NCBI GenBank assembly: GCA_964575025.1
Contig: CAZNPV010000009.1
Coordinates: 27,106 to 91,105 of the forward strand
Reading direction: 5' to 3'
DNA: 64,000 nt
Source of the DNA: JABMQB01 sp964575025
GTDB taxonomy: Bacteria; Bacteroidota; Bacteroidia; Bacteroidales; Prolixibacteraceae
A program made the position numbers and the translations under genes. Positions within the stretch are counted from its first letter, which is position 1. Each line of letters starts with the position of its first letter. The notes beneath the pieces are model-generated. The model was given only the letters and a program-made list of their open reading frames with translations. It was not told the DNA's origin and searched no databases. Positions 19,003 to 27,733 of the stretch are shown here, in pieces.

Positions 19003-19031
19003 ATTCATTGTAACCGTTAAATTGATACTGT

Positions 19032-20957
19032 ATGATAAGACGTTTTATTGGTTTGTTTTTACTATGTGGAATCGCTACAGGTTCTTTTGCTCAGGATGCG
19101 GAAGCAATAGTGACCATTGGAAATAAGCAATTTACCAAAGAGGAATTTGTGCGGATCTATGAGAAGAACAATGCGAACCTTTTGGAAGAATCGGATAAGA
19201 AAACGCCGGAAGAATACATGGATCTGTTTATTAATTATAAACTGAAGGTGATAGAAGCGGAAAACCTGAAGATGGATACGTTGCCTTCCTTTATCCGGGA
19301 ACTGGAAACCTACCGGAAAGAACTGGCCGCTCCCTACCTGACGGATGTGCGTTTTGATAAAAAACGGGTGGAGGATATGTATGAGCGTATGAAAACAGAA
19401 GTGAAAGCCAGCCATTTATTGATCGCTACCGGCAATGACCCATCACCGGAGGATACCCTTAAAGCGTATCAGAAAATCCTAAAGGTCAGGGAAGAAATAA
19501 TGAATGGTCTGAGCTTCAGGGAAGCAGCAGTGAAATATTCCGACGACCCTTCGGCTGCTGCAAACCATGGTGATTTAGGTTATTTCAGCGCTTTCCAGAT
19601 GATCTTTCCGTTTGAAGAGGCTGCATACAATACTCCTGTGGGAGAGGTTTCCCCACCGGTGCGTACTTCCTACGGCTATCATCTGATTTTTGTGGAAGAT
19701 AAACGGAAAGCCCAGGGAGATCTAAAGGTGGCACATATTATGAAATCAATTCCCCAGGATGCCGATGCATCTGTGATGTATAAACTGAAAAATGAAATGG
19801 ACAGTATTTATGTCCTGCTGGAAAAGGGAGAAGATTTTGCAAAGTTGGCTCAAAAATATTCGGATGATAAAAGTTCTGCAGCAAACGGAGGTGAACTGAA
19901 CTGGTTCTCTTCAGGCCGGATGATTGCTGATTTTTCAGAGCCTGCATTTGAACTGGAGAACAACGGAGACTATACAGAACCTATTCTTACCCGATATGGA
20001 TTCCATATTATCAAGCGGTTGGACCACAGGCCGGTGAGAAGTTTTGATGAGGTGAAAGAAGAAATAGAAAGACGCATTAAGATCGATCCGGAACGAAGCG
20101 TACACAGCAGGGTAGCTTTCATTAAGAAACTGAAAGATGAATACAATTTTAAGGTGTCTGAGGAAACGGCTGCCGACATTGCCGCTAACCCGTATGACCT
20201 TGATCCGGATAACCCGGAAGCCGCAAAAAAAACGTTGTTTACCCTTGATGGTTCGGATTTTACTGTGGGCGGATTTTTTGCCTTCATGGTCCGGAATTAC
20301 CCGGAAGTAAAAAAACTTGATGAAATACACTTCAGAAAATATTTTGACGAATGGGTGGAGAATGAGCTGATAGCTTACGAAGATTCAAAACTGGAAGAAA
20401 AATACCCGGATTTTAAATACCTTATGCAGGAATACCATGATGGAATCCTGCTGTTTAATATTTCGGATGAGAAGATCTGGTCGTTTGCAGCAAAAGATAC
20501 AACGGGCCTTGAAAAGTATTACCATAAGCACAAGGGGGATTATATGTGGGATGAACGGTTTAAAGGATGGATTATTCATTGCATTGACCTGAAAACCCGT
20601 GAGGAAGCAGATGCCTTTTTTTCTGCAGGATTGACAGTCCGGGAAGTGATGGATCTGATCAATGAACAGGAAGAACGTATAACCATTGAAGAAGGTGCCT
20701 GGGAGGAAAATGCCAATCCGATCGTTACCTACTATGTGTGGAACGGAGAAAAACCGGAAGGGTTTAACGAAGAACTGGAATATATCCGGGGCGATTTATT
20801 TCCTCCTGAACCCAAAAAACTTGAAGAAGCCAGAGGACTTTACCTTTCTGATTATCAGAACTATCTGGAGGAAGAATGGGTCAATGAGCTTAGAAAAAAG
20901 TATAAAATCAAGGTGAACAGGAAACTGCTGAAAACGATCCCTCATGTTGCAGAGTAA
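19032..20957 (+). CDS. Periplasmic peptidylprolyl isomerase, two parvulin domains
   Basis: A 641-residue exported protein with a signal peptide at about 1-20 (ending SFAQD). Two PpiC/parvulin domains lie in tandem at about 120-222 (VKASHLLIA, SDDPSAAANHGDLGYF, YGYHLIFV) and 228-330 (KVAHIMKS, GGELNWFS, YGFHIIK). Each has the Gly-Tyr/Phe-His pattern of the fold. The long C-terminal part beyond 340 is acidic and helix-rich. It should fold outer-membrane or secreted proteins in the periplasm. It overlaps the next chaperone gene by 14 bases. Confidence 0.88.
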   Translation: MIRRFIGLFLLCGIATGSFAQDAEAIVTIGNKQFTKEEFVRIYEKNNANLLEESDKKTPEEYMDLFINYKLKVIEAENLKMDTLPSFIRELETYRKELAAPYLTDVRFDKKRVEDMYERMKTEVKASHLLIATGNDPSPEDTLKAYQKILKVREEIMNGLSFREAAVKYSDDPSAAANHGDLGYFSAFQMIFPFEEAAYNTPVGEVSPPVRTSYGYHLIFVEDKRKAQGDLKVAHIMKSIPQDADASVMYKLKNEMDSIYVLLEKGEDFAKLAQKYSDDKSSAANGGELNWFSSGRMIADFSEPAFELENNGDYTEPILTRYGFHIIKRLDHRPVRSFDEVKEEIERRIKIDPERSVHSRVAFIKKLKDEYNFKVSEETAADIAANPYDLDPDNPEAAKKTLFTLDGSDFTVGGFFAFMVRNYPEVKKLDEIHFRKYFDEWVENELIAYEDSKLEEKYPDFKYLMQEYHDGILLFNISDEKIWSFAAKDTTGLEKYYHKHKGDYMWDERFKGWIIHCIDLKTREEADAFFSAGLTVREVMDLINEQEERITIEEGAWEENANPIVTYYVWNGEKPEGFNEELEYIRGDLFPPEPKKLEEARGLYLSDYQNYLEEEWVNELRKKYKIKVNRKLLKTIPHVAE

Positions 20958-21810
20958 CCGGATTCATATCCTTTTCTTATGCGGGGCTGTTGTTGCCTGT
21001 TCCGGTCAATCCGATGATTCAGAAATCCGGGTGGCCAGAGTAGGGGACAATATGCTGTACCTTTCAGAAATAGAAGAGTTTGTGCCTGAAGGAATCAGTT
21101 ACTCCGACAGCATCTTAATCGCTGAGGATTTCGTGAGAAAATGGATTGAGAGGGAGCTGCTGATAAAAAAGGCGGAAGAAAACCTTACTCCTGAACAACT
21201 GGATGTTTCCGAGGAAATTGCCGATTACCGGAATTCATTGATTATTTATAAATACAAGAATCAAATGGTGGCCCAGAAAATGGATACCATAGTCCGGGAT
21301 GCAGAAATTGAAGAGTATTATTCCCAACATGCTGAGAATTTTCATCTGACACATACCATTGTAAAGGCAGCTTTTGTGAAAATTCCTGAGGAAGTGGCAG
21401 ATCCTGAGTTGCTAAAACTCTACTGTATGAACTCCTCGGATGAGGATTTCAGAGACCTGAAGGAGTACAGCCTGCAATATGCCAAATCATTTGATACATT
21501 TAACGATACCTGGGTCGATTTCAGACGGGTGATAATCAACCTGCCTGACCTGCCGGAAGATCCGGAAAAATTTCTGACAGGCAATAAGATACTGGAGATC
21601 CGTGATTCAGCGTTCTATTATGTGGTATGCATACGGGACTATAAACTGGCTGGTGAACCTGCACCTGTCGAATACCTGAAGGGACAGATCAAAGGTTTGA
21701 TCCTGAACAGACGAAAAATGGAATTTCTGAAAAAAATTGAACAGGATATTTATACGGAAGGACTTCGGTCTCATAAATTTAATATTTACGATAGGAAGAA
21801 ACAACCATGA
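20944..21810 (+). CDS. SurA-like lipoprotein chaperone
   Basis: A 288-residue lipoprotein: the leader ends in VVACSGQ, with lipidation at about Cys19. The sequence resembles the N-terminal helical region of SurA/PpiC proteins (LIAEDFVRKWIERELL), but I see no intact parvulin motif. It is therefore probably a chaperone without isomerase activity. It sits between two true parvulin proteins, overlapping the first by 14 bases and the third by 4 bases (ATGA), so all three are surely made together. Confidence 0.75.
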   Translation: MLQSNRIHILFLCGAVVACSGQSDDSEIRVARVGDNMLYLSEIEEFVPEGISYSDSILIAEDFVRKWIERELLIKKAEENLTPEQLDVSEEIADYRNSLIIYKYKNQMVAQKMDTIVRDAEIEEYYSQHAENFHLTHTIVKAAFVKIPEEVADPELLKLYCMNSSDEDFRDLKEYSLQYAKSFDTFNDTWVDFRRVIINLPDLPEDPEKFLTGNKILEIRDSAFYYVVCIRDYKLAGEPAPVEYLKGQIKGLILNRRKMEFLKKIEQDIYTEGLRSHKFNIYDRKKQP

Positions 21811-23153
21811 AATATTTTCAAACCATAGGGTTGCTGTTAACAGTTACGAGCCTGGCTATTGTTTCCACAGCTCAGGATAAGATCATTGATCAGGTTGTGG
21901 CCATTGTCGGAGGCAACATTATTCTGAAATCGGATGTGGAGAACAGTTATCTTCAGGCTCAGGCTGAGGGCATGACATCCGAAGGGGATATGAAATGTGA
22001 AATTCTTGAACAACTGTTGGTTGATAAATTGTTATTGGCTGAAGCAGAGCTGGATACTCTTATAATAGCTACACCCAGCCAGATAAACCAGCAACTGGAA
22101 GGGACGATTCAAATGTATATCAGTCGTCTGGGAAGTGAAAAACAGGTTGAAGATTATTTCGGAAAACCGATTCCTGTTTTGAAATCCGATATGGAGGAAC
22201 CGATCAGGAACCAGATTCTGACCCAGCAGATGCAGGCTAAGATCGTTGAAAATGTTACCGCTACCCCTGCTGAAGTGCGGGCTTTTTACCGCTCCCTGGA
22301 TGAGGAAGAGATACCGGTGATCCCAACCCAATATGAATACAAACAGATAATGATGATTCCTCCCATTGAGCTTGAGGAGGAAAACAGAGTGAAGGCACAA
22401 CTCAGGGATTTAAAAAAACGAATCGAGGAAGGAGCCAGTTTTGGTTCCATGGCGATGTTCTACTCCGAAGGGCCTGAAGCCAGCAACGGGGGTGAACTTC
22501 CGTACAGAGGACGTGCCGAATTGGATCCCGCTTATGCATCTGTAGCTTTTAACCTCAAAGATGACCGGATATCCAACGTGGTAAAAACTGAAATGGGGTA
22601 CCATATTATTCAACTGATCGACAGAAGAGGGGAGCAAGTAAAAACCCGTCACATTATGATGCGGCCGAAAGTATCTGTTGAAGCGATGGAAAGAACGATT
22701 AACCGCCTCGACAGCCTGGCAAATATTATTCGAAAAGGAGATATTCCCTTTGAAGATGCTGCTTTGTTCTTTTCAGATGATAAAAGATCCAGAAATAACG
22801 GCGGGTTGGTGATGAATCCCAATACCTTGTCATCGCGTTTTTCGGTTGAAGAACTGGACGGTGATGTAAGTAAAGTAATTACAAAACTGCGTATCAACGA
22901 AATCTCAGATTCGTTTGAATCGATTGATGAGAACTTGCGGAAAGTGTACAAAATTATTAAACTGGTGGATAAAACAGACGGACATAAAGCAAACCTGGAA
23001 AGTGATTACCAGCGTATTACCGAAGCATTCCTTACACAAAAACGGGAAAATACACTGAAAAAGTGGATCCAGGAGCAACAGAATGATACCTATATACGCA
23101 TAGACCCGACCTATGCCAATTGCAATTTTAATTTTAATAACTGGATAAAATAG
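21807..23153 (+). CDS. surA: SurA-type periplasmic chaperone/isomerase
   Basis: A 448-residue exported protein with the SurA layout: signal peptide (to about 22), SurA_N (DQVVAIVGGNIILKSDVE and following), then two parvulin domains at about 172-275 (QYEYKQIMM, EGPEASNGGELPYRG, MGYHIIQL) and 280-375 (KTRHIMMRP, SDDKRSRNNGG). SurA escorts outer-membrane beta-barrel proteins to the BAM machinery. The symbol is by family resemblance. The start overlaps the upstream gene by 4 bases. Confidence 0.87.
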   Translation: MKYFQTIGLLLTVTSLAIVSTAQDKIIDQVVAIVGGNIILKSDVENSYLQAQAEGMTSEGDMKCEILEQLLVDKLLLAEAELDTLIIATPSQINQQLEGTIQMYISRLGSEKQVEDYFGKPIPVLKSDMEEPIRNQILTQQMQAKIVENVTATPAEVRAFYRSLDEEEIPVIPTQYEYKQIMMIPPIELEEENRVKAQLRDLKKRIEEGASFGSMAMFYSEGPEASNGGELPYRGRAELDPAYASVAFNLKDDRISNVVKTEMGYHIIQLIDRRGEQVKTRHIMMRPKVSVEAMERTINRLDSLANIIRKGDIPFEDAALFFSDDKRSRNNGGLVMNPNTLSSRFSVEELDGDVSKVITKLRINEISDSFESIDENLRKVYKIIKLVDKTDGHKANLESDYQRITEAFLTQKRENTLKKWIQEQQNDTYIRIDPTYANCNFNFNNWIK

Positions 23154-23199
23154 ATCTGTATCATTTCAACAACAGCTGAAAAAGTGAAAAGGATGTACT

Positions 23200-24162
23200 A
23201 TGGATTATAATAACGATGTGGAGGCGCTGGATGCTCTGAAGAGCAAGTATGAAGAATTAAAAACAGAGATCAAGAAATCGATATACGGGCAGGATGCAAT
23301 AATTTCAGAGGTATTAACCACTCTGTTCAGCAAAGGGCATTGCCTGCTGATCGGGGTTCCCGGGTTGGCAAAAACGTTGATGGTAACGACCATTGCAAAA
23401 GTGCTGGGGCTGAAATATAACCGGATACAGTTCACCCCCGATCTGATGCCTTCGGATATTATTGGTACCGAGATACTGGATAAGGAACGCCAGTTTCGTT
23501 TTATCAAAGGTCCTTTGTTTGCCAATATTATTCTTGCTGATGAGATCAACCGTACCCCACCGAAAACCCAGTCGGCATTGCTGGAGGCTATGCAGGAAAG
23601 GTCTGTGACAGCTGCCGGTCAGCGGTTTGAGTTGAATGCTCCTTTTTTTGTCCTGGCAACCCAGAATCCCATTGAACAGGAAGGAACCTATCCCTTACCG
23701 GAAGCTCAGCTTGACCGGTTTATGTTTTCCATTTGGCTCGATTACCCGAAGCTGGAAGATGAGCTCACGATTGTAAAAAATACAACCTCTATGGGCGAAG
23801 TATCCCACAGGAAGGTGATCTCAGGGGAAGAGATTCTGTTCTTTCAGGACCTGATAAGACGTATTCCCGTTAATGATCATGTGTTACAGTATGCCGTTAA
23901 ACTGGCTGCAAAAACCCGGCCCGGTACCGAACATGCTGCTGAAATAGCCACTCAATACCTGAAATGGGGTGCCGGCCCACGGGCCTCGCAATACCTGATA
24001 CTGGGGGCGAAAACAAATGCAGCCCTGAACGGAAAATATTCACCCGATATTGAGGATGTCAAAGTTGTGACACAGTCGATATTGAGGCACAGGATTATAA
24101 AAAATTACAAGGCGGAAGCTGAAAATATTCGGATAGACGAAATTATTGATAAACTGATATAA
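23200..24162 (+). CDS. MoxR-family AAA+ ATPase
   Basis: A 320-residue ATPase with Walker A GVPGLAKT (about 54-61), Walker B ILADEINR (about 110-117) and sensor 1 ATQNPIEQEGTYPLPEAQLDRF. MoxR proteins act as chaperones in maturation of protein complexes, often together with von Willebrand A-domain partners. No vWA or DUF58 gene follows here, which is unusual; instead the stop TAA is directly followed by the ATG of the OstA-like gene. A role in envelope assembly is only suggested by context. Confidence 0.92.
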   Translation: MDYNNDVEALDALKSKYEELKTEIKKSIYGQDAIISEVLTTLFSKGHCLLIGVPGLAKTLMVTTIAKVLGLKYNRIQFTPDLMPSDIIGTEILDKERQFRFIKGPLFANIILADEINRTPPKTQSALLEAMQERSVTAAGQRFELNAPFFVLATQNPIEQEGTYPLPEAQLDRFMFSIWLDYPKLEDELTIVKNTTSMGEVSHRKVISGEEILFFQDLIRRIPVNDHVLQYAVKLAAKTRPGTEHAAEIATQYLKWGAGPRASQYLILGAKTNAALNGKYSPDIEDVKVVTQSILRHRIIKNYKAEAENIRIDEIIDKLI

Positions 24163-25692
24163 ATGAGGGTGCCGTTACCACAGCGGATGAGACCGTCCTG
24201 GTCTGGACGAATAACCTGCCTGATCCTGTTTGTTCTTTTTTCCTTCGTTACAACAGCTCAGGAAAAAAAAAGGATCGATATTCTACAGGCAGGAGAAATG
24301 TCGTCTAATGAAAAGATTGTGTCTGATGCGCAACGGCTGATCGGTGACGTGATCCTGAAACACATCGATGCATTGATGTATTGCGACAGTGCCTATTCCT
24401 ACACGAACGCAAACAAAGTGGACGCCTTCGGCAGGGTTCATATAAACCAGGGTGATTCGGTCCATTTATATGCCGACAAGGTTTACTACAACGGCGATAT
24501 CAGCATGGCAAGGTCTATAGGTAATGTTCGCCTTCAAAACAGAAATGCAACACTCTATACAGATACCCTCGATTATCAATTGAATACGAATATTGGTTCG
24601 TACGACGATAACGGAAAAATTGTCGACAGCATCAATGTCCTGACCAGTGTAATAGGGAGGTTCCTTGTGGATGAAAACAGGGCCTGGTTTTATCAGGATG
24701 TGAAAGGAGTAGGTGAAAAATATGAATTGTACAGCGATACGATATCCTATAATACCGAAACCGGGAGGATATATATCGAAAGCCCGGCTACTATTCGCGA
24801 CAGCTCCGGTATTCTTTATGCCAAAGGAGGATGGTATGATACCGGAACCGGACATGCGTTTCTGACTAAAGATCCGGTGGTGTTTAATGAAGAACGGCAG
24901 TTAAAAGGAAATGTAATCGAATACTATCGGGATACAGGAGAGGGATTTGCCAATGGCGCAGTAGAAATCTATGACCTGAGAAACAAGATGGTTGTTACCG
25001 GGGAGACAGCAACCTATAACGAAATACAAAAAAGAGCCATGGTTACGGATTCAGCAGTGCTGATCCTGTATTCACGCGAAGATTCACTTTTTTTGCATGC
25101 GGACACCTTACGTGTGATGCCTGATACCATCGATGGCGAAAGAATTGTCATTGCTTACTGGGGCGTCCGCTTCTGGCGGGCTGACATCCAGGGTGTCTGC
25201 GATTCGCTTTGCTATTTTTCAAAAGATTCAACCGTACAGCTGTTTGCCGATCCGATCCTGTGGTCTGAAAACCGCCAGCTCCTGGCCGACTATATCGAAA
25301 TGAAGTCAAATGCCAATGCTCCCGATGAACTTAGAATGCATAACAATTCTTTTATTGTCAGTCAACTGGATTCTGTTATGTTCGACCAGATCAAAGGGAG
25401 AAATATGGTTGGGTATGTACGTGAAAATGAATTGTTCCGGATTGATGTGGATGGGAACGGACAAACGCTCTATTATGCCCAGGATGAAGGAAAACGGATT
25501 GGCCTCAACAAGGCAGAAAGCAGTAAAATTACCATCTACTTTAACGAGGGTAAAATCAGCAAAATATCCTTATTGTCCAATGCGGAAGGAACCCTGAAAC
25601 CGATGTTTCAACTGGTGGACTCCGACCGGAGGCTGTCGGGATTTATGTGGAGGGAGGAATTGAGGCCTGTATCCAAAACGGATATTTTCTAA
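24163..25692 (+). CDS. OstA/LptA-like LPS transport protein
   Basis: A 509-residue exported protein with a hydrophobic leader (about 17-33, ending VTTAQE). The mature part carries repeated beta-jellyroll units of the OstA/LptA-like kind (YCDSAYSY and FGRVHINQGDSVHLYADK, then YYNGDISMARSIGNV). Such domains form the periplasmic bridge moving lipopolysaccharide to the outer membrane. It is longer than E. coli LptA (about 185 residues) but lacks the LptD barrel, a form usual in Bacteroidota. It follows the MoxR gene without a gap, and a bidirectional terminator follows it. Confidence 0.85.
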   Translation: MRVPLPQRMRPSWSGRITCLILFVLFSFVTTAQEKKRIDILQAGEMSSNEKIVSDAQRLIGDVILKHIDALMYCDSAYSYTNANKVDAFGRVHINQGDSVHLYADKVYYNGDISMARSIGNVRLQNRNATLYTDTLDYQLNTNIGSYDDNGKIVDSINVLTSVIGRFLVDENRAWFYQDVKGVGEKYELYSDTISYNTETGRIYIESPATIRDSSGILYAKGGWYDTGTGHAFLTKDPVVFNEERQLKGNVIEYYRDTGEGFANGAVEIYDLRNKMVVTGETATYNEIQKRAMVTDSAVLILYSREDSLFLHADTLRVMPDTIDGERIVIAYWGVRFWRADIQGVCDSLCYFSKDSTVQLFADPILWSENRQLLADYIEMKSNANAPDELRMHNNSFIVSQLDSVMFDQIKGRNMVGYVRENELFRIDVDGNGQTLYYAQDEGKRIGLNKAESSKITIYFNEGKISKISLLSNAEGTLKPMFQLVDSDRRLSGFMWREELRPVSKTDIF

Positions 25693-25695
25693 AAA

Positions 25696-25721
25696 AAAAC
25701 TCCGGAAATTACCGGAGTTTT
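25696..25721. terminator. Bidirectional rho-independent terminator
   Basis: A 10-bp perfect stem (AAAACTCCGG and its complement) with loop AAATTA. It has A's on the left and T's on the right, so it works in both directions. It lies 3 bases past the stop of the OstA-like gene and about 20 bases past the stop of the convergent DUF2795 gene. Confidence 0.9.
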
Positions 25722-25743
25722 CAGATTTAAAGATTTTTGACGA

Positions 25744-25965
25744 CTAATATTCATCTTCATTGAAGAAAAAATCATCTTTGCTCGGATAATCGGGCCAGAT
25801 GTCTTCAATGCTTTCATACACTTCTCCCTCATCTTCAATCTCCTGAAGATTCTCTATGACTTCCAGCGGTGCTCCCGAACGAATCCCATAATCAATCAAT
25901 TCATCCTTGGTTGCAGGCCAGGGGGCATCTTCTAATTTCGATGCTAATTCTAATGTCCAGTACAT
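25744..25965 (-). CDS. DUF2795 small acidic protein
   Basis: A 73-residue acidic protein beginning MYWTLELASKLEDAPWPATK, then DYGIRSGAPLEVIENL, matching the DUF2795 family. The fold resembles a small helical domain; in Bacteroidota this exact form is widely conserved but has no known function. The tail is very acidic and ends NEDEY. It ends at the shared terminator and appears to be transcribed alone. Confidence 0.82.
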   Translation of the reverse strand: MYWTLELASKLEDAPWPATKDELIDYGIRSGAPLEVIENLQEIEDEGEVYESIEDIWPDYPSKDDFFFNEDEY

Positions 25966-26197
25966 AGCTGTGAATTGTTAGAAGTTTTATGTCTGTAAAA
26001 TTCCCGCGAATATTAAAAAAATATTCTAAATAACAAGATGATTTGGAGAAATTCTTTTCCTTGGCGGGAAGTTTTACAGAACTTGTGGTCCCGGCGGGAT
26101 TTTCACGATAAAACAAAAAGAGTGTCAGCAAAATAAATAATCCGCCGGGAAGAATCCCTGAGGCAGAATAAGAGAAGGAAACAGGTCTTTGATCCAG

Positions 26198-26896
26198 TCA
26201 GTATTTCGGATTCGGATTCACGTAGTCGTCTTCAATTTCACCATCTTTTAACCGGATGATTCTATGGGCATGTTTTGCGATATCTTCCTCATGCGTGACC
26301 ATAAGCAGGGTATTCCCTTTTTTATGGATATCGGCAAACAGCTTCATAATCTCTTCCGAAATAATGGAATCGAGGTTTCCGGTAGGTTCGTCAGCCAGGA
26401 GTATAGAGGGTTTGTTCACCAGCGCCCTGGCAATGGCAACCCGTTGGCGCTGGCCTCCTGATAATTCATTGGGCCGGTGTGTCATCCGGTCTCCAAGCCC
26501 CACATCATGCAGCGTCTGCTCTGCGATTTTGGTTCTTTGATTTTTCCGGATACCTGCATAGACCAGCGGTAGCGTTACATTATCCAAAGCTGTGTTGCGG
26601 GGCAGCAGGTTAAAAGTCTGAAAAACAAAGCCAATTTCGGTATTCCGTATATCGGCCAGGTTATCATCCGATAAACGGCTTACATCCCGGTTGTTCAGTA
26701 TGTAGGTGCCGCTGGTCGGCGTATCAAGACACCCGATGATGTTCATGAGTGTCGATTTGCCGGATCCCGAAGCACCCATGATCGCTACATATTCTCCTCT
26801 GTAAATATCCGTAGAAACCGAACGAAGTGCACGCACAATCTGGGTACCGACTTTGTAATTTTTAATGATAGAATTCAAATGTATGATGCTGTCCAT
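26198..26896 (-). CDS. ABC transporter ATPase (MacB/LolD/FtsE type)
   Basis: A 232-residue ATP-binding subunit. Walker A is GASGSGKST (about 40-48), the signature is LSGGQRQRVAIA (about 143-154), Walker B is ILLADEPTGNLDS and the switch histidine is in VTHEED. This subgroup works with MacB/LolCE-type permeases in lipoprotein sorting, efflux or cell-division signalling. No permease gene is next to it, so its partner lies elsewhere. Upstream by 14 bases is a degenerate methyltransferase relative on the same strand. Confidence 0.9.
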   Translation of the reverse strand: MDSIIHLNSIIKNYKVGTQIVRALRSVSTDIYRGEYVAIMGASGSGKSTLMNIIGCLDTPTSGTYILNNRDVSRLSDDNLADIRNTEIGFVFQTFNLLPRNTALDNVTLPLVYAGIRKNQRTKIAEQTLHDVGLGDRMTHRPNELSGGQRQRVAIARALVNKPSILLADEPTGNLDSIISEEIMKLFADIHKKGNTLLMVTHEEDIAKHAHRIIRLKDGEIEDDYVNPNPKY

Positions 26897-26910
26897 GGAA
26901 ATTGTATTTA

Positions 26911-27480
26911 TTACCCTATAGGTAATCCAAACGAATGTTTTATTACATAATTCTGCTTGTCAAATTTTTTATTGAAAATGACCAGTCCCAGCTGTTTTAA
27001 TTCAATGGTTATTTGTACTTCCTTTTTTGTTTTGAGTTTGTGAAAGTATTCCGTTGTATATTTGCGGTTGTTTATTCGGAAAATCCAGACTTCCGGTATT
27101 TTCGGGAATGTGTCTGTATCTAACCCATCCTGGCATTCCGAAAAGATAACAAGATGTGAATAGCCTTTGTGGGTTGAAGTTTTATTGCTGACCGGTATTT
27201 TGTCTGCCTCAGCATAGTGTATACGGGATTTTGCCAGTTGGCATACCTGTTTTGTGTGGGAGTTGACCGGGAAAATTTCACTTACCTGTTCGAAATCAAA
27301 AAAATTGACCAGCCTGAATACCTGTTTCAGGTAGGTAGACTCCTGCCGGCTTACGGCCAGCTTTTCAATTGCCGGAAAAGCATAAAAAGGATACGGGGCG
27401 AAAAGTATATTTGCAACCAATCGGTATACAAACGGGGAGTGAATGTTCTTTCCTTTTTTGTTGCTTTTGATCAATTTCAT
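26911..27480 (-). CDS. Degenerate SAM-methyltransferase relative
   Basis: A 189-residue protein. Its start (KNIHSPFVYRLVANILF) and end (ELKQLGLVIFNKK, then KQNYVIKH) resemble a Bacteroidota family of SAM-dependent methyltransferases of roughly 250 residues that open with a HSPFVY motif. In the place where I expect the SAM loop (E-x-G-x-x-x-G after FRLVNFF), this protein reads SEIFPVNSHTKQV, with no glycines, and the middle is shortened. If that alignment is right, it has lost SAM binding. Recognition is from memory and not verified. It is probably co-transcribed with the ABC ATPase downstream. Confidence 0.6.
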   Translation of the reverse strand: MKLIKSNKKGKNIHSPFVYRLVANILFAPYPFYAFPAIEKLAVSRQESTYLKQVFRLVNFFDFEQVSEIFPVNSHTKQVCQLAKSRIHYAEADKIPVSNKTSTHKGYSHLVIFSECQDGLDTDTFPKIPEVWIFRINNRKYTTEYFHKLKTKKEVQITIELKQLGLVIFNKKFDKQNYVIKHSFGLPIG

Positions 27481-27540
27481 ACGATTAAAACCGGGTATTC
27501 ATTGTGGCACTTTTCTTATAAAATAAACATTCCTTGTAAT

Positions 27541-27586
27541 CTCCCCTCTTTTAGGGGAGCCATCAGCCGGAAGGCTGACAGAGGGG
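27541..27586. repeat. REP-like double hairpin element
   Basis: Two adjacent hairpins between divergent genes: CTCCCCT/AGGGGAG with a CTTTT loop, then CAGCC/GGCTG with a GGAA loop, followed by AGAGGGGTG. Elements with this core are common as dispersed repeats in Bacteroidota intergenic DNA; that statement is general knowledge, since only one copy is in this window. It could also modulate recG or the divergent transcript. Confidence 0.55.
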
Positions 27587-27733
27587 TGAACCCATTCATC
27601 CATCCACTCTTTCCCGGAAGGTGATTTTTTATTGAAATTTGTACAATAATCGTAAATTTATGCTTTCAATCGATCGAACCGGAGGAAATTTTTTTCAGTA
27701 TCGGTTTGATTTAACAGGGTAAAAGTAAAATGA

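Noticed and set aside
25966..26197. Repeated GGCGGGA words between the DUF2795 and ABC ATPase genes as a possible regulatory array.
   Set aside because: Copies are few, irregularly spaced and imperfect; no promoter or hairpin pattern accompanies them.
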